Assembly (NCBI GenBank): GCA_016718565.1
Contig: JADKCZ010000003.1
Coordinates: forward strand, 310,001 to 374,000
From: Anaeromyxobacter sp.
GTDB lineage: Bacteria; Myxococcota; Myxococcia; Myxococcales; Anaeromyxobacteraceae
DNA: 64,000 nt
Direction: 5' to 3'
The position numbers and the translations under genes were made by a program. The notes beneath the pieces were generated by a model, which did not search any database, was not told the DNA's origin, and was given only the letters and a program-made list of their open reading frames with translations. Positions 35,026-42,088 of the stretch are shown here, piece after piece (position 1 is the first letter of the stretch; every line of letters begins with the position of its first letter).

Positions 35026-35112
35026 CCGCGGGTCGCGGTGGTGGAACGGGAGGCCGAACCGGCCCCTCGTTCTTAGCCCTCGCCGCCCGTGTAGGCGACC
35101 TGCCCCACCAAT

Positions 35113-35916
35113 CTACCGACCCTTCAAGAGCGCCTTTAGGAGCTGCTTGGCGTGCACCTGGACGTCCTCGCCCGCCGCCGCGGCCGCCTTGGCCAGGACC
35201 TCGTAGACCGCAACCTCTTCCTCGGCGAACAAAAGTTCCAGAGCCCGGGTCTCTGTCAGTGCAACGTGGGAGTATCCGGAAGGAGTCGCCCAGAAGCACT
35301 TCTCGCACACGGACTTCTTCTTCGTGGTCGTGAAGTTCTTGCAGTGCTCGCAGGCCCAACTCTTTCTGCGCTGGCATGACGGACACAGCAGCATGAACTC
35401 GTCGACCTTTGTCAGGTCAGGGTCCCCGAAGATCTCGAAAGGAAGCCGGTGATCCACCTGCAAGAAGTTCTCGTCGAATCCGGCAAAGCAGACGGAGCAC
35501 TTGGCCCCGTCCCGTGCCACGAGCGACTTCTTGAGCGCCTTGGGAAAGGCCTTCCGCCCGCCCAACTTGGAGCTCTTGGCGTCAGCCGGGTCTCCGATGG
35601 TGTACGCGGCGATCTTCCGGGTACCGCTCCTGGACGAGACCTTGAACGTAACGAGTGGAACGCCGTTGTCCAACACGTCCATGCGGGCGCGCGGCGGGTG
35701 ATGGTAATCGTACTGGTCGTGGAGTTCCTCCGTCGTCACGTATCCTTCGCGAAGGATGTGCGCGAGCACGCGCTTTGGACGGGCGGCCTCGACCTTGTCG
35801 ATCAAGTCCAGCAAGTCCTTGGGCAACTTCTTGCTCTTCGCCCGCTCGATCAGCTTCACAAACTCAGGGTTGTCGGTCGGCGACTTGGACACTGGGCGTT
35901 GGCGCTTTCTGCGCAT
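35113..35916 (-). CDS. HNH restriction endonuclease (type II)
   Basis: A 267-residue nuclease. The HNH core is around residues 138-185: KCSVCFAGFDENFLQVDHRL, with the first His in VDHRLPFE, then CPSCQRRKS. Two more Cys pairs follow (CEHC, CEKC), so two zinc sites are likely. The N-terminal 110 residues include a winged-helix-like region (HILREGYVTTEELHDQ), a usual DNA-reading module. It starts nine bases after the controller gene and both are transcribed away from the C5-methyltransferase, the standard layout of a controlled type II system. The recognition site cannot be read from the sequence. The start is ATG with GTGGGA just upstream. Confidence 0.82.
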   Translation of the reverse strand: MRRKRQRPVSKSPTDNPEFVKLIERAKSKKLPKDLLDLIDKVEAARPKRVLAHILREGYVTTEELHDQYDYHHPPRARMDVLDNGVPLVTFKVSSRSGTRKIAAYTIGDPADAKSSKLGGRKAFPKALKKSLVARDGAKCSVCFAGFDENFLQVDHRLPFEIFGDPDLTKVDEFMLLCPSCQRRKSWACEHCKNFTTTKKKSVCEKCFWATPSGYSHVALTETRALELLFAEEEVAVYEVLAKAAAAAGEDVQVHAKQLLKALLKGR

Positions 35917-35925
35917 GTCCCACGT

Positions 35926-36165
35926 TCACTTGTCCGCACGGGGCGACCGAAGGTCCTCGGCACGCGTCAGCACCGAACTCGCCCGCACCCCAAGCGCGGC
36001 CGAGATTCGCTCGATGTTGTCGATGCTGATGTTCTTCTCGCCGCGCTCGACGGCGCCCATGTACGTCCGGTGAACCCCAGCCAGTTCGGCCAAGTGCTCC
36101 TGGGAGATCTTGCGTGCTTCTCGTAGCTTCCGCACGGCAAGCCCGAAGGCTGTTCGAAGGGTCAC
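35926..36165 (-). CDS. XRE-family controller (C protein) of the R-M system
   Basis: A 79-residue helix-turn-helix protein. After LRTAFGLAVRKLREARKISQ come the HTH helices EHLAELAGVHRTYMGAVERG and then NISIDNIERISAALGV, the classic C-protein/XRE signature. C proteins delay expression of the nuclease until DNA is methylated by binding the shared control region. GTG at 36165 begins the conserved domain; an ATG at 36225 in the same frame would overlap the start of the methyltransferase gene and add 20 unlike residues, so I prefer GTG, although its ribosome site is weak. The gene is cotranscribed with the HNH nuclease. Confidence 0.82.
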   Translation of the reverse strand: MTLRTAFGLAVRKLREARKISQEHLAELAGVHRTYMGAVERGEKNISIDNIERISAALGVRASSVLTRAEDLRSPRADK

Positions 36166-36186
36166 GGCGAGGCGAATCTCAACACC

Positions 36187-36215
36187 TTGACTCCTGTTGG
36201 TCGACACTCTATAGG
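36187..36215 (+). promoter_or_regulatory. sigma-70-type promoter for the methyltransferase
   Basis: TTGACT at 36187-36192 and TATAGG at 36210-36215 are spaced by 17 bp, close to consensus. Transcription should begin around 36222, one or two bases from the first ATG (36224), so translation more likely uses the second ATG at 36242, which has AAAGGT upstream. The region is shared with the divergent controller gene and is where a C protein would bind. Confidence 0.6.
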
Positions 36216-36241
36216 CAGCGCACATGCCGAAAGGTCTGAAG

Positions 36242-37378
36242 ATGAACGTGCTTGATCTCTACTGCGGAGCCGGAGGCCTCAGCGCCGGCTTCGAGTTGCT
36301 GGAGACCTTCCGCGTCGTTGCGGGGCTGGACCACTTCGAGCCGGCCGTGAAGACGTTCTACCGAAACCATGTCGACGCAAATCGAAAGTTCGCGTCGCCG
36401 ACCGACATCACGAGCGTCCGTGGGGAAGACCTCGAGAAGGAACTCGGCAAGATCGACATCGTCATCGGTGGCCCTCCTTGCCAGGGGTTCAGCCACGCTG
36501 GTCCGCGCACCGTCAAGGACGCCCGCCGAGACCACGTGTGGGAGTTCGCTCGCCTCGTCTCGGAGATCAAGCCAAAGGCGTTCGTGATGGAGAATGTCAA
36601 CGGCCTGCTGGTGACCGGGCAGAAGAAGCGCGGCCAACTCCTGGAGGAGCTGACGGCGCACTACGAGAAGTGCGGCTACCGTGTTGTCTCTCAAGTACTG
36701 GACGCCGCGGACTACCTTGTCCCACAGCGCAGGAAGCGCCTGTTCATCGTTGGCGTCCGCTCCGGCAAGTTCGAGTTCCCGTTGCCGATGTCCGGTGCGG
36801 TACCGGACCTGTTCCACCGAGTGGAGCGGTTCTCGACGGTCAGCGATGCGCTTGGCGATCTGCCGGAGCCCAAGGGCCTGCCCGACCAGCCCTACGAGGC
36901 CTCGCCCCACGGCTGGCTCCAGCAGTACCTGCGGCACGGCTCCAACGGGCTGAACAACCACACCCCATCCAAGCACAGTCCAGACATGCTCCGGCGGCTC
37001 TCCAAGCAGGAGCCGGGCACCCGCCTCTACCCGAACTGGAACCACTCCTGGTTCCGACTGATCTTGGCGCAGCCGTCTCCCGCCGTGAAGGAGAATCACC
37101 GGGCGCCCTTCGTTCACCCGACAGCACCGCGCGTCACAACGCCGCGGGAATGCGCTCGGCTCCAGACCTTTCCTGACTGGTTCGTATTCGAGGGAACGAA
37201 GACCGCCCAGCTCATCCAGATCGGCAACGCTGTACCGGCGCTTCTCGGTCTTGCGGTAGCGACCGCGCTCGCCAAGTCGTTGGGTGCCAGTCTGAAGCTG
37301 ACAGAGCGCGCCGCCATGGTGCCCTCCGCCGCTGTCCCGACATCTCGGGCGGAACGAAAGGGCCGACTGGCCGGGTAA
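36242..37378 (+). CDS. DNA (cytosine-5) methyltransferase
   Basis: A 378-residue Dcm-family enzyme that transfers a methyl group from S-adenosylmethionine to C5 of cytosine. All key motifs are in order: I (DLYCGAGGLSAGFE, near residue 5), IV with the catalytic Cys80 in GGPPCQGFSHAG, VI ENVNGLL near 120, VIII VPQRRKRLFIVG near 160, and X QIGNAVP near 325. The variable target-recognition region lies between VIII and IX. It protects DNA from the neighbouring HNH nuclease. An ATG at 36224 is also in frame, but the predicted transcription start makes 36242 preferable. The length is normal for a stand-alone enzyme. Confidence 0.95.
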   Translation: MNVLDLYCGAGGLSAGFELLETFRVVAGLDHFEPAVKTFYRNHVDANRKFASPTDITSVRGEDLEKELGKIDIVIGGPPCQGFSHAGPRTVKDARRDHVWEFARLVSEIKPKAFVMENVNGLLVTGQKKRGQLLEELTAHYEKCGYRVVSQVLDAADYLVPQRRKRLFIVGVRSGKFEFPLPMSGAVPDLFHRVERFSTVSDALGDLPEPKGLPDQPYEASPHGWLQQYLRHGSNGLNNHTPSKHSPDMLRRLSKQEPGTRLYPNWNHSWFRLILAQPSPAVKENHRAPFVHPTAPRVTTPRECARLQTFPDWFVFEGTKTAQLIQIGNAVPALLGLAVATALAKSLGASLKLTERAAMVPSAAVPTSRAERKGRLAG

Positions 37379-37394
37379 CACTCGAGATCCGCTC

Positions 37395-37586
37395 ATGCCA
37401 AAGCTTGGTACGCGAGGGATGTTCTTCTGCAAGCTCTGCAAGGAGCCCACGACGCACGTCTTCAAGGAAGAGAACGGCAGGGAGAAGTACGTGTGCCTCT
37501 GCTGTGAGAGCGAGAAGGTCCGGGGCAAGGACGCGACGGAGCAGATCAAGAAGTCACGCAAGGGCGGGATGTACACGCCCCCGTAG
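37395..37586 (+). CDS. small four-Cys zinc-ribbon protein
   Basis: A 63-residue protein with FFCKLCKEPTTHVFKE near residue 10 and YVCLCCESEK near 33: two Cys pairs about 20 residues apart, a zinc-ribbon pattern, then a Lys-rich tail. It begins 17 bp after the methyltransferase stop, on the same strand and presumably the same transcript. Its role in the R-M module is unknown; it could help the methyltransferase or be an accessory DNA- or RNA-binding protein. I do not recognise a named family. Confidence 0.65.
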   Translation: MPKLGTRGMFFCKLCKEPTTHVFKEENGREKYVCLCCESEKVRGKDATEQIKKSRKGGMYTPP

Positions 37587-37978
37587 ACGGCGCAGTGACC
37601 CTGCCCTCCCGACTTGGAGCGCAAGAAGACCGTGCTCGCCGGGGGACTGCCTTGCCAGGCCTTCTCCCACTGAGTACCGCCTCAGCTAGATTCCACCGTG
37701 GCCGCGTCGCCTCGGCTGCCTGATGCCCCTGGCCACCGTCCCGTCGATGCCCGTCGCCTGCAACTGACCCCAGCCGGACCTCAAACGACCGTCGGCGAGC
37801 GGCCTGGCGGCCATGTCACGCTGCACGGCGGCTACGTCGCCGAGGCTGAGAGGTCGGAGCGGCAGGATATGAAGTAGAGGGGCTAGGGCCGATCACCCGA
37901 ACGCCGCCGTCCTCGGGCGGCCGCCCCTCTCCATCGCCGAGGCGACCGCCGCGCCAGTAAGGCGCACGAGGAGCGGCC
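37587..37978. other. 392-bp region with a methyltransferase scar and a candidate small ORF
   Basis: Right after the zinc-ribbon gene the plus strand codes for LERKKTVLAGGLPCQAFSH followed by TGA (37611-37673). This matches motif IV of cytosine C5-methyltransferases and is too short to be functional, so it may be a scar of a second enzyme. Downstream a GTG-led frame of 59 codons (37697-37876) is open, with no recognisable product. Otherwise nothing is seen before the GAGGAG site of the next gene. Confidence 0.5.
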
Positions 37979-38689
37979 ATGGGCTTCGCGCGCGTACCGA
38001 AGGTCGCCGGCATCGGCGAGAACACCGGGGACGACTACCGCTTCCCCGACGACAAGGCGGCCCGCGACTACATCATCGTGACCCGCGGGCGCACCCCGGA
38101 GCAGCTCGTGAGGATCACCACCGCCGGCATCACGGGCTTCTCGGTGGCGAAGGTGATGGCGAAGTTGGAGAGCGCGGGATGGGCGCTCGGTCCTCACGGC
38201 CCGGCAGCCAAGGAACCGCCCGGTCTCCCCGACGCCGCCGCGGTGGCCTTCCTCCGCGGACCGCCCGAGACCGTCGCGACCGAGCTGCTGAGCGTGGTCA
38301 CCATGGCCCAGCAAGCAGTCCGGGCGCTGGAGCTGCTCGACGAGCTCGTCCCCCTTGCCCGGGAGCTCCGAGCCTTCCGGGAGCGCACGCCCGGGGCATC
38401 CGAGAGCCTGTCGAGCTGGCGGAGCGAGTTGCAGATGATCGCCGCGTTCACGCACTTCGCGGCGGAGCGCGAGGGCCTCGAACTCGGCGACAAGGAGATG
38501 GAGGCCTTCGCGCTCATCATCGGGTTCAGACTGCCGGAGGAGGAGTTCCACCGCGACCCGCTCACCACACGTGACCGCGCCCAGAACTGGCGCCGGACTC
38601 TCAACCGGGCCGAGGCGAACGGGATCATCGACGTCCTGCGGGCACTCGCCGACCAGGTGAAGTCGGAGACCCCGCCCACCAACGCTTAG
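37979..38689 (+). CDS. hypothetical protein
   Basis: A 236-residue protein with an ATG preceded by GAGGAG. Residues 30-65 (YIIVTRGRTPEQLVRITTAG) and 45-75 look alpha/beta, then long helices dominate: AVRALELLDELVPLARELRAF near 110 and a Glu-rich region near 150-175. A basic C-terminal helix (NWRRTLNRAEANGIIDVLR) is near 200. No known catalytic motif or signal peptide is present. It lies between the R-M genes and the polymerase operon and has native codon use. I cannot name a family. Confidence 0.65.
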   Translation: MGFARVPKVAGIGENTGDDYRFPDDKAARDYIIVTRGRTPEQLVRITTAGITGFSVAKVMAKLESAGWALGPHGPAAKEPPGLPDAAAVAFLRGPPETVATELLSVVTMAQQAVRALELLDELVPLARELRAFRERTPGASESLSSWRSELQMIAAFTHFAAEREGLELGDKEMEAFALIIGFRLPEEEFHRDPLTTRDRAQNWRRTLNRAEANGIIDVLRALADQVKSETPPTNA

Positions 38690-38823
38690 GGCGTCACGGA
38701 TTCGACCATACGCGCCGAACCGTGACTCACGGGGACTAAGCGTCTGGGGTAGGTGAGCGTCACGGATCGCTCTGTTCTGACCGATTCGAGAGGCTTTCCA
38801 CCAAGTATAGTAGGCGTAGTTGA

Positions 38824-38852
38824 GAAGACCTCACCAGCACAACGAGGTCTTC
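38824..38852 (+). promoter_or_regulatory. hairpin immediately before the polymerase operon's first start codon
   Basis: GAAGACCTC at 38824-38832 and GAGGTCTTC at 38844-38852 are perfect 9-bp arms with an 11-base loop. The ATG follows directly at 38853. The right arm contains the only Shine-Dalgarno-like GAGG, so the folded RNA would hide the ribosome site. It could control translation of the operon, or be a DNA operator. Confidence 0.5.
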
Positions 38853-39089
38853 ATGCCCATCAACTTCAACACCAACCCCGACGCCACCACCATCATCGGC
38901 GTCTTCAACAAGAACAAGTCCACCACCACCAGCACCTGGAACTCGATGAGGGGGCGCAAGTGTCCCCCTAATGTGCGGGTTGAGTGGTGGTGGTGGCCGA
39001 ATCCCAAGTTCATTCGAGTGGATGTGGGGCTTCCGGTCCTGGACACCTTCCACGCGGTCCTGGTCGCCGGTGAGGTGCGTCGTGCATGA
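38853..39089 (+). CDS. small protein coupled to the element DNA polymerase
   Basis: A 78-residue protein whose first 30 residues are Asn/Thr-rich (MPINFNTNPDATTIIGV then NKNKSTTTSTWN), followed by an odd VEWWWWPNPKF. Codon bias in the first half is strong; the middle is less regular. Its TGA at 39087-39089 overlaps the GTG start of the polymerase (GTGCATGA), indicating translational coupling. No fold can be assigned. Because of its position it is a candidate replication accessory protein, but I have no direct evidence, and the Trp run may signal a rearranged end. Confidence 0.5.
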   Translation: MPINFNTNPDATTIIGVFNKNKSTTTSTWNSMRGRKCPPNVRVEWWWWPNPKFIRVDVGLPVLDTFHAVLVAGEVRRA

Positions 39090-41352
39090 GGCCGACATCA
39101 CGGCCCTCATGGCCTTGCTGCTTCTGCGGACACTGACTCCACGTCGCCAGATCGACGTCACGCCCATCACGGCGCCCGTTGTCGCCGTCGAACTCGACCA
39201 CAATGCAGGCGAGACCACCGTCGGCATCAAGTTGGCGGTGGAGATCAACGGTACGGCCCTGGTCCACACCGAGCTGGTGTTGGGCGCCTCGGTCTCGGTC
39301 ACCTCCCTCACCGCCGCCATCGCTCGGTTCCTGGAGCAGGTAGGTGTCACGGTTCCTGTTAAGAGGAAGATCGGGCGGGTGTTCCTCGTGGCTCAGGATA
39401 CCAAGGCCGTGCTCGGCCTCATCGAGAACGTCACCCGCGACACTCGCATCCGGCAGCTCGGCGAGGACGTCCACCACGCCGACTTCATGCCGGTCCAAGT
39501 CGGCACGGGCAGGTGGGTCCTCTCCCTCATCGACCTCCGGGCCTTCTTCCAGGACCGCGACATCGAGAACGTGGCTGACTTCATCGGCTTCGCCTCGGTC
39601 GAGGCCGTCTCCCACCAACTCGCCGGCCAGCTCGGCCGGGATGCTGCCCAGCGGCTGGCCACCGAGGGCCGGGGCGTGGCCGTCATCAGCCTGGCCTTCA
39701 AGCAGTTCCGGGACCGGATGCTGTCGAGGTGGGGGGCTGATCCACTCCGGAACCGCACCCTGGCGTCGCTCGCCGCCCGGGTGTTCCGCGGGAGCTTCCT
39801 CAAGTCGGGCCCGGCGCCGTGGAAGCGGCGACTGTCCGTGAAGAAGCGGAAGACCACATCCGGCTTTCGGGATGAGCGCCGGAACGAGAAGGTCTTCGCC
39901 GGCAACCCGGACGTCCGCCTCTCCGCCGCACGTGCGCTCTGGGGCGGCCTGATGATCGCGTTCCAGCGGGGGTTCGTCGTCCGGCCGCTCGTCGAGCTTG
40001 ACACCATCAGCCTCTACCCGCACGCAGCGATCATCCAGGCCCTGCCCTACCAGCGCACCCGTTGGCGCGCACTTCGCGGCCTGGGAGAGATCGAACAGGT
40101 GGAGGGCTTCGCCACCGTCGAGTTCGAGTTCCCGCCCGACTGCGCCTACCCCAACTTGCCGACGGTGCGCGACGGCGTCCACCGGATGCACTTCACGCGC
40201 CGGGGCGTCAGCACCTGCACTGTTGCGGAGCTGCAGGTCGCCGTGCGGCTCGGTGCAAGAATCCAGATCATCAGCAGCCAGGTCTTCGAGCCGGGCGAAC
40301 GTGAGCGTCAGCACGACCCGGGCGCCTACATGCGCGTCCTGCTGGCCGACAAGGCGAGCGCCCCCAAGGGGAGCATCCAGTACGAGATGTCCAAGCTGCT
40401 CGTCAATGCGCTCATCGGCAAGCTGGTGGAGCGGTTCGGCGGCTCGACCCTGCTGGACTTCGAGCGCACCGCGCAGCTCCAGGGCTTCGCGGCCGGCCTC
40501 GGGTCCACCGTCGCCAACTCCAGCACGCTGCACCAGGCGTTGAAGCGCAACCTGGATGCCGGCTCCATGTTCGCGCCGGAGTGGGCGGCGCTGATCATCG
40601 GCCGCGGTAGGGCGATCATGGGCGACGCCTGCGCGAAGGGCCAGGTCGCCCTGGTGTCGACCGACGCGGTGCTCGTCGCGCCCGGCACCGACCTCTCCTG
40701 CCCCGGACTCGACGCCCTACGCGCCGTCGGCTCGGATCTGCGGCTGGAGCACACCGCCGACGCTGCCTTCATCGCCAGGAATCGGTGTTACGCGCTCCTC
40801 CGCCGACCCGAGAACATCACGGAGAAGGACGACGTCCTCGCGTCGAACTCGAAGTGGGCGGTGATCAGGACGGCCAGGCACGGCCCGTCGGAGACGCCCG
40901 TTGAGTTCGCCGAGACGGTGCTCGCCTGCATCGCCGCTGGCCGCGACGTGGCGCCGGCGCGTGTCCGCGAGCGCCGCATCGGCGCCCATGAGGCGGTGCG
41001 CCTCGGCCGCCGCATCAACGAGGAGGTGTCGGAGCCGCACCGGACGACGTTCAGCTGGGATGGAAAGCGGCGCCTCCTGAACCGGGACGTGAACATCTTC
41101 ACCGACGCGACCGCCACTGCACCCTACGAGACGCTGGGTGCGATGGAGGGCGCCGAGCGGCAGGCGCAGCGGTCGAAGAGTAAGCGGGAGCGGGTCACCT
41201 CGCGGGAGCAGGCGAAGAAGCTCCGCGCCGTGATGGCCCTGCTGGCCGACGGGCTCACCGTGGCCGAAGTAGCGCGCGAGGTGGGCGTGGAGCTGAACGT
41301 GGTGGAGGAGATCCGGCGACGGATGCCAGTCGGTAGCCGGGGGGCGCCATGA
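39082..41352 (+). CDS. family B DNA polymerase of a mobile element (DNA_pol_B_2-like)
   Basis: A 756-residue polymerase; GTG at 39082 has GAGGTG six bases upstream and overlaps the preceding stop. Motif A is ELDTISLYPHAAI with Asp307, motif B KLLVNALIGKLVERFG with Lys438, and motif C VSTDAVLVAPG with Asp528. The stretch between A and B (TVEFEFPPDCAYPNLPTV, then a Glu-Leu and Gly-Ala spacing) follows the organellar/viral PolB family. Motif C has Ser526 where DTDS enzymes have Asp and Ala after the second Asp. The N-terminal exonuclease-like region lacks the D.E, N..D and Y...D signatures. The last 45 residues contain a helix-turn-helix (GLTVAEVAREVGVELNVVEE). Stop overlaps the next gene (ATGA). 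It should replicate the element; primer use is unknown. Confidence 0.8.
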   Translation: MHEADITALMALLLLRTLTPRRQIDVTPITAPVVAVELDHNAGETTVGIKLAVEINGTALVHTELVLGASVSVTSLTAAIARFLEQVGVTVPVKRKIGRVFLVAQDTKAVLGLIENVTRDTRIRQLGEDVHHADFMPVQVGTGRWVLSLIDLRAFFQDRDIENVADFIGFASVEAVSHQLAGQLGRDAAQRLATEGRGVAVISLAFKQFRDRMLSRWGADPLRNRTLASLAARVFRGSFLKSGPAPWKRRLSVKKRKTTSGFRDERRNEKVFAGNPDVRLSAARALWGGLMIAFQRGFVVRPLVELDTISLYPHAAIIQALPYQRTRWRALRGLGEIEQVEGFATVEFEFPPDCAYPNLPTVRDGVHRMHFTRRGVSTCTVAELQVAVRLGARIQIISSQVFEPGERERQHDPGAYMRVLLADKASAPKGSIQYEMSKLLVNALIGKLVERFGGSTLLDFERTAQLQGFAAGLGSTVANSSTLHQALKRNLDAGSMFAPEWAALIIGRGRAIMGDACAKGQVALVSTDAVLVAPGTDLSCPGLDALRAVGSDLRLEHTADAAFIARNRCYALLRRPENITEKDDVLASNSKWAVIRTARHGPSETPVEFAETVLACIAAGRDVAPARVRERRIGAHEAVRLGRRINEEVSEPHRTTFSWDGKRRLLNRDVNIFTDATATAPYETLGAMEGAERQAQRSKSKRERVTSREQAKKLRAVMALLADGLTVAEVAREVGVELNVVEEIRRRMPVGSRGAP

Positions 41353-41675
41353 CCCGCACGACCCGGTCCAGCAGCTCCCTCGTCGCGGCACTCGAGGAGT
41401 CCGGCCGCCGGATCTTCGAGACCGACACCGGCCGGCTCTACATTCGCTGTCCGTGGACACGCTGGCACGCTGACGTGCTCATCAAGCACGCCGAGATTGT
41501 CCTGGGCATCGAAGGGGTGTCACCGGACTTCCTCAAGTGCGAGATCTGCGGCCAGAAGAGCCACGGCGACGTGCTCCGGATTCTGGATCCCTGGGCGGTA
41601 CACCGGGCGGTGCTCCGAGCGTTGGGTGTGGTTGATCCGCCCGCGGCGACTGACCCAGAGGAGGACCCGTCGTGA
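41349..41675 (+). CDS. primase-like zinc-finger (CHC2-like) protein
   Basis: A 108-residue protein. Residues 35-85 have a Cys/His pattern like that of primase-type zinc fingers: IRCPWTRWHADVLIKHAEIV, then FLKCEICGQKSHGDVLRIL; the CPW..WH and C..CG...HGDVL spacing is found in CHC2-like domains of plasmid and phage primases. The first 30 residues are Ser/Arg-rich and the last 25 acidic. No primase catalytic (TOPRIM or AEP) domain is attached, so it is a stand-alone DNA-binding module. Start ATG overlaps the polymerase stop by four bases and its own stop overlaps the next GTG, so it is cotranslated with PolB. Confidence 0.65.
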   Translation: MTRTTRSSSSLVAALEESGRRIFETDTGRLYIRCPWTRWHADVLIKHAEIVLGIEGVSPDFLKCEICGQKSHGDVLRILDPWAVHRAVLRALGVVDPPAATDPEEDPS

Positions 41676-42088
41676 GCTCGCCGGGGAAGTCGGGGCGCTG
41701 GTTGTGCCGGTCGTGCGCGTGCATCACCGGAGAGCCGTACCGGTACCCCGAGTCACCGTGGACGTACTGCTCCAGGTCTGGGTGCGCGATGTCGGAACAG
41801 GAACAGGTCGTCGCGCTGGCTCGGCTCCAGAGGGAGGTCCACTTGCCGCCCCGGCTGGTTCCTGTCTCCGGCGCCGGAGCGCCAGCCCCCACCTCTGAGA
41901 AGCCGTTGATGACGGTGAAGGACGTCGGGGCGTTGCTCTCGAAGTCCAACCAGGCCGTCCACAAGATGATCGAGCGGGGTCAGCTTCCCGGCGTCACCCG
42001 CGTGGGCCGCCGCGTCTACGTCCGTCGGGCCGACCTGCTACGGTCCCTGGCCGAAGGGCGAGTGCCTTCACCTGGAAGGAGCAGGTGA
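41672..42088 (+). CDS. zinc-ribbon and excisionase-type HTH protein
   Basis: A 138-residue protein starting at a GTG that overlaps the preceding TGA (GTGA). The N-terminal part has two Cys pairs (WLCRSCACITG, TYCSRSGCAMS), a likely zinc ribbon. Residues 70-125 are a MerR/excisionase-type winged helix: LMTVKDVGALLSKSNQAVHK and GVTRVGRRVYVRRADLLR. Excisionases bend DNA to push the integrase towards excision. The stop overlaps the integrase start (TGATG). The fusion to a zinc ribbon is unusual among excisionases, which are normally 60-80 residues. Confidence 0.75.
   Translation: MSSPGKSGRWLCRSCACITGEPYRYPESPWTYCSRSGCAMSEQEQVVALARLQREVHLPPRLVPVSGAGAPAPTSEKPLMTVKDVGALLSKSNQAVHKMIERGQLPGVTRVGRRVYVRRADLLRSLAEGRVPSPGRSR

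Noticed and set aside
36223..36241. Methyltransferase start at the first ATG (36224) and controller start at 36225
   Set aside because: The predicted transcription start near 36222 makes the first ATG leaderless, while 36242 has a ribosome site. The controller's conserved domain begins at GTG 36165.
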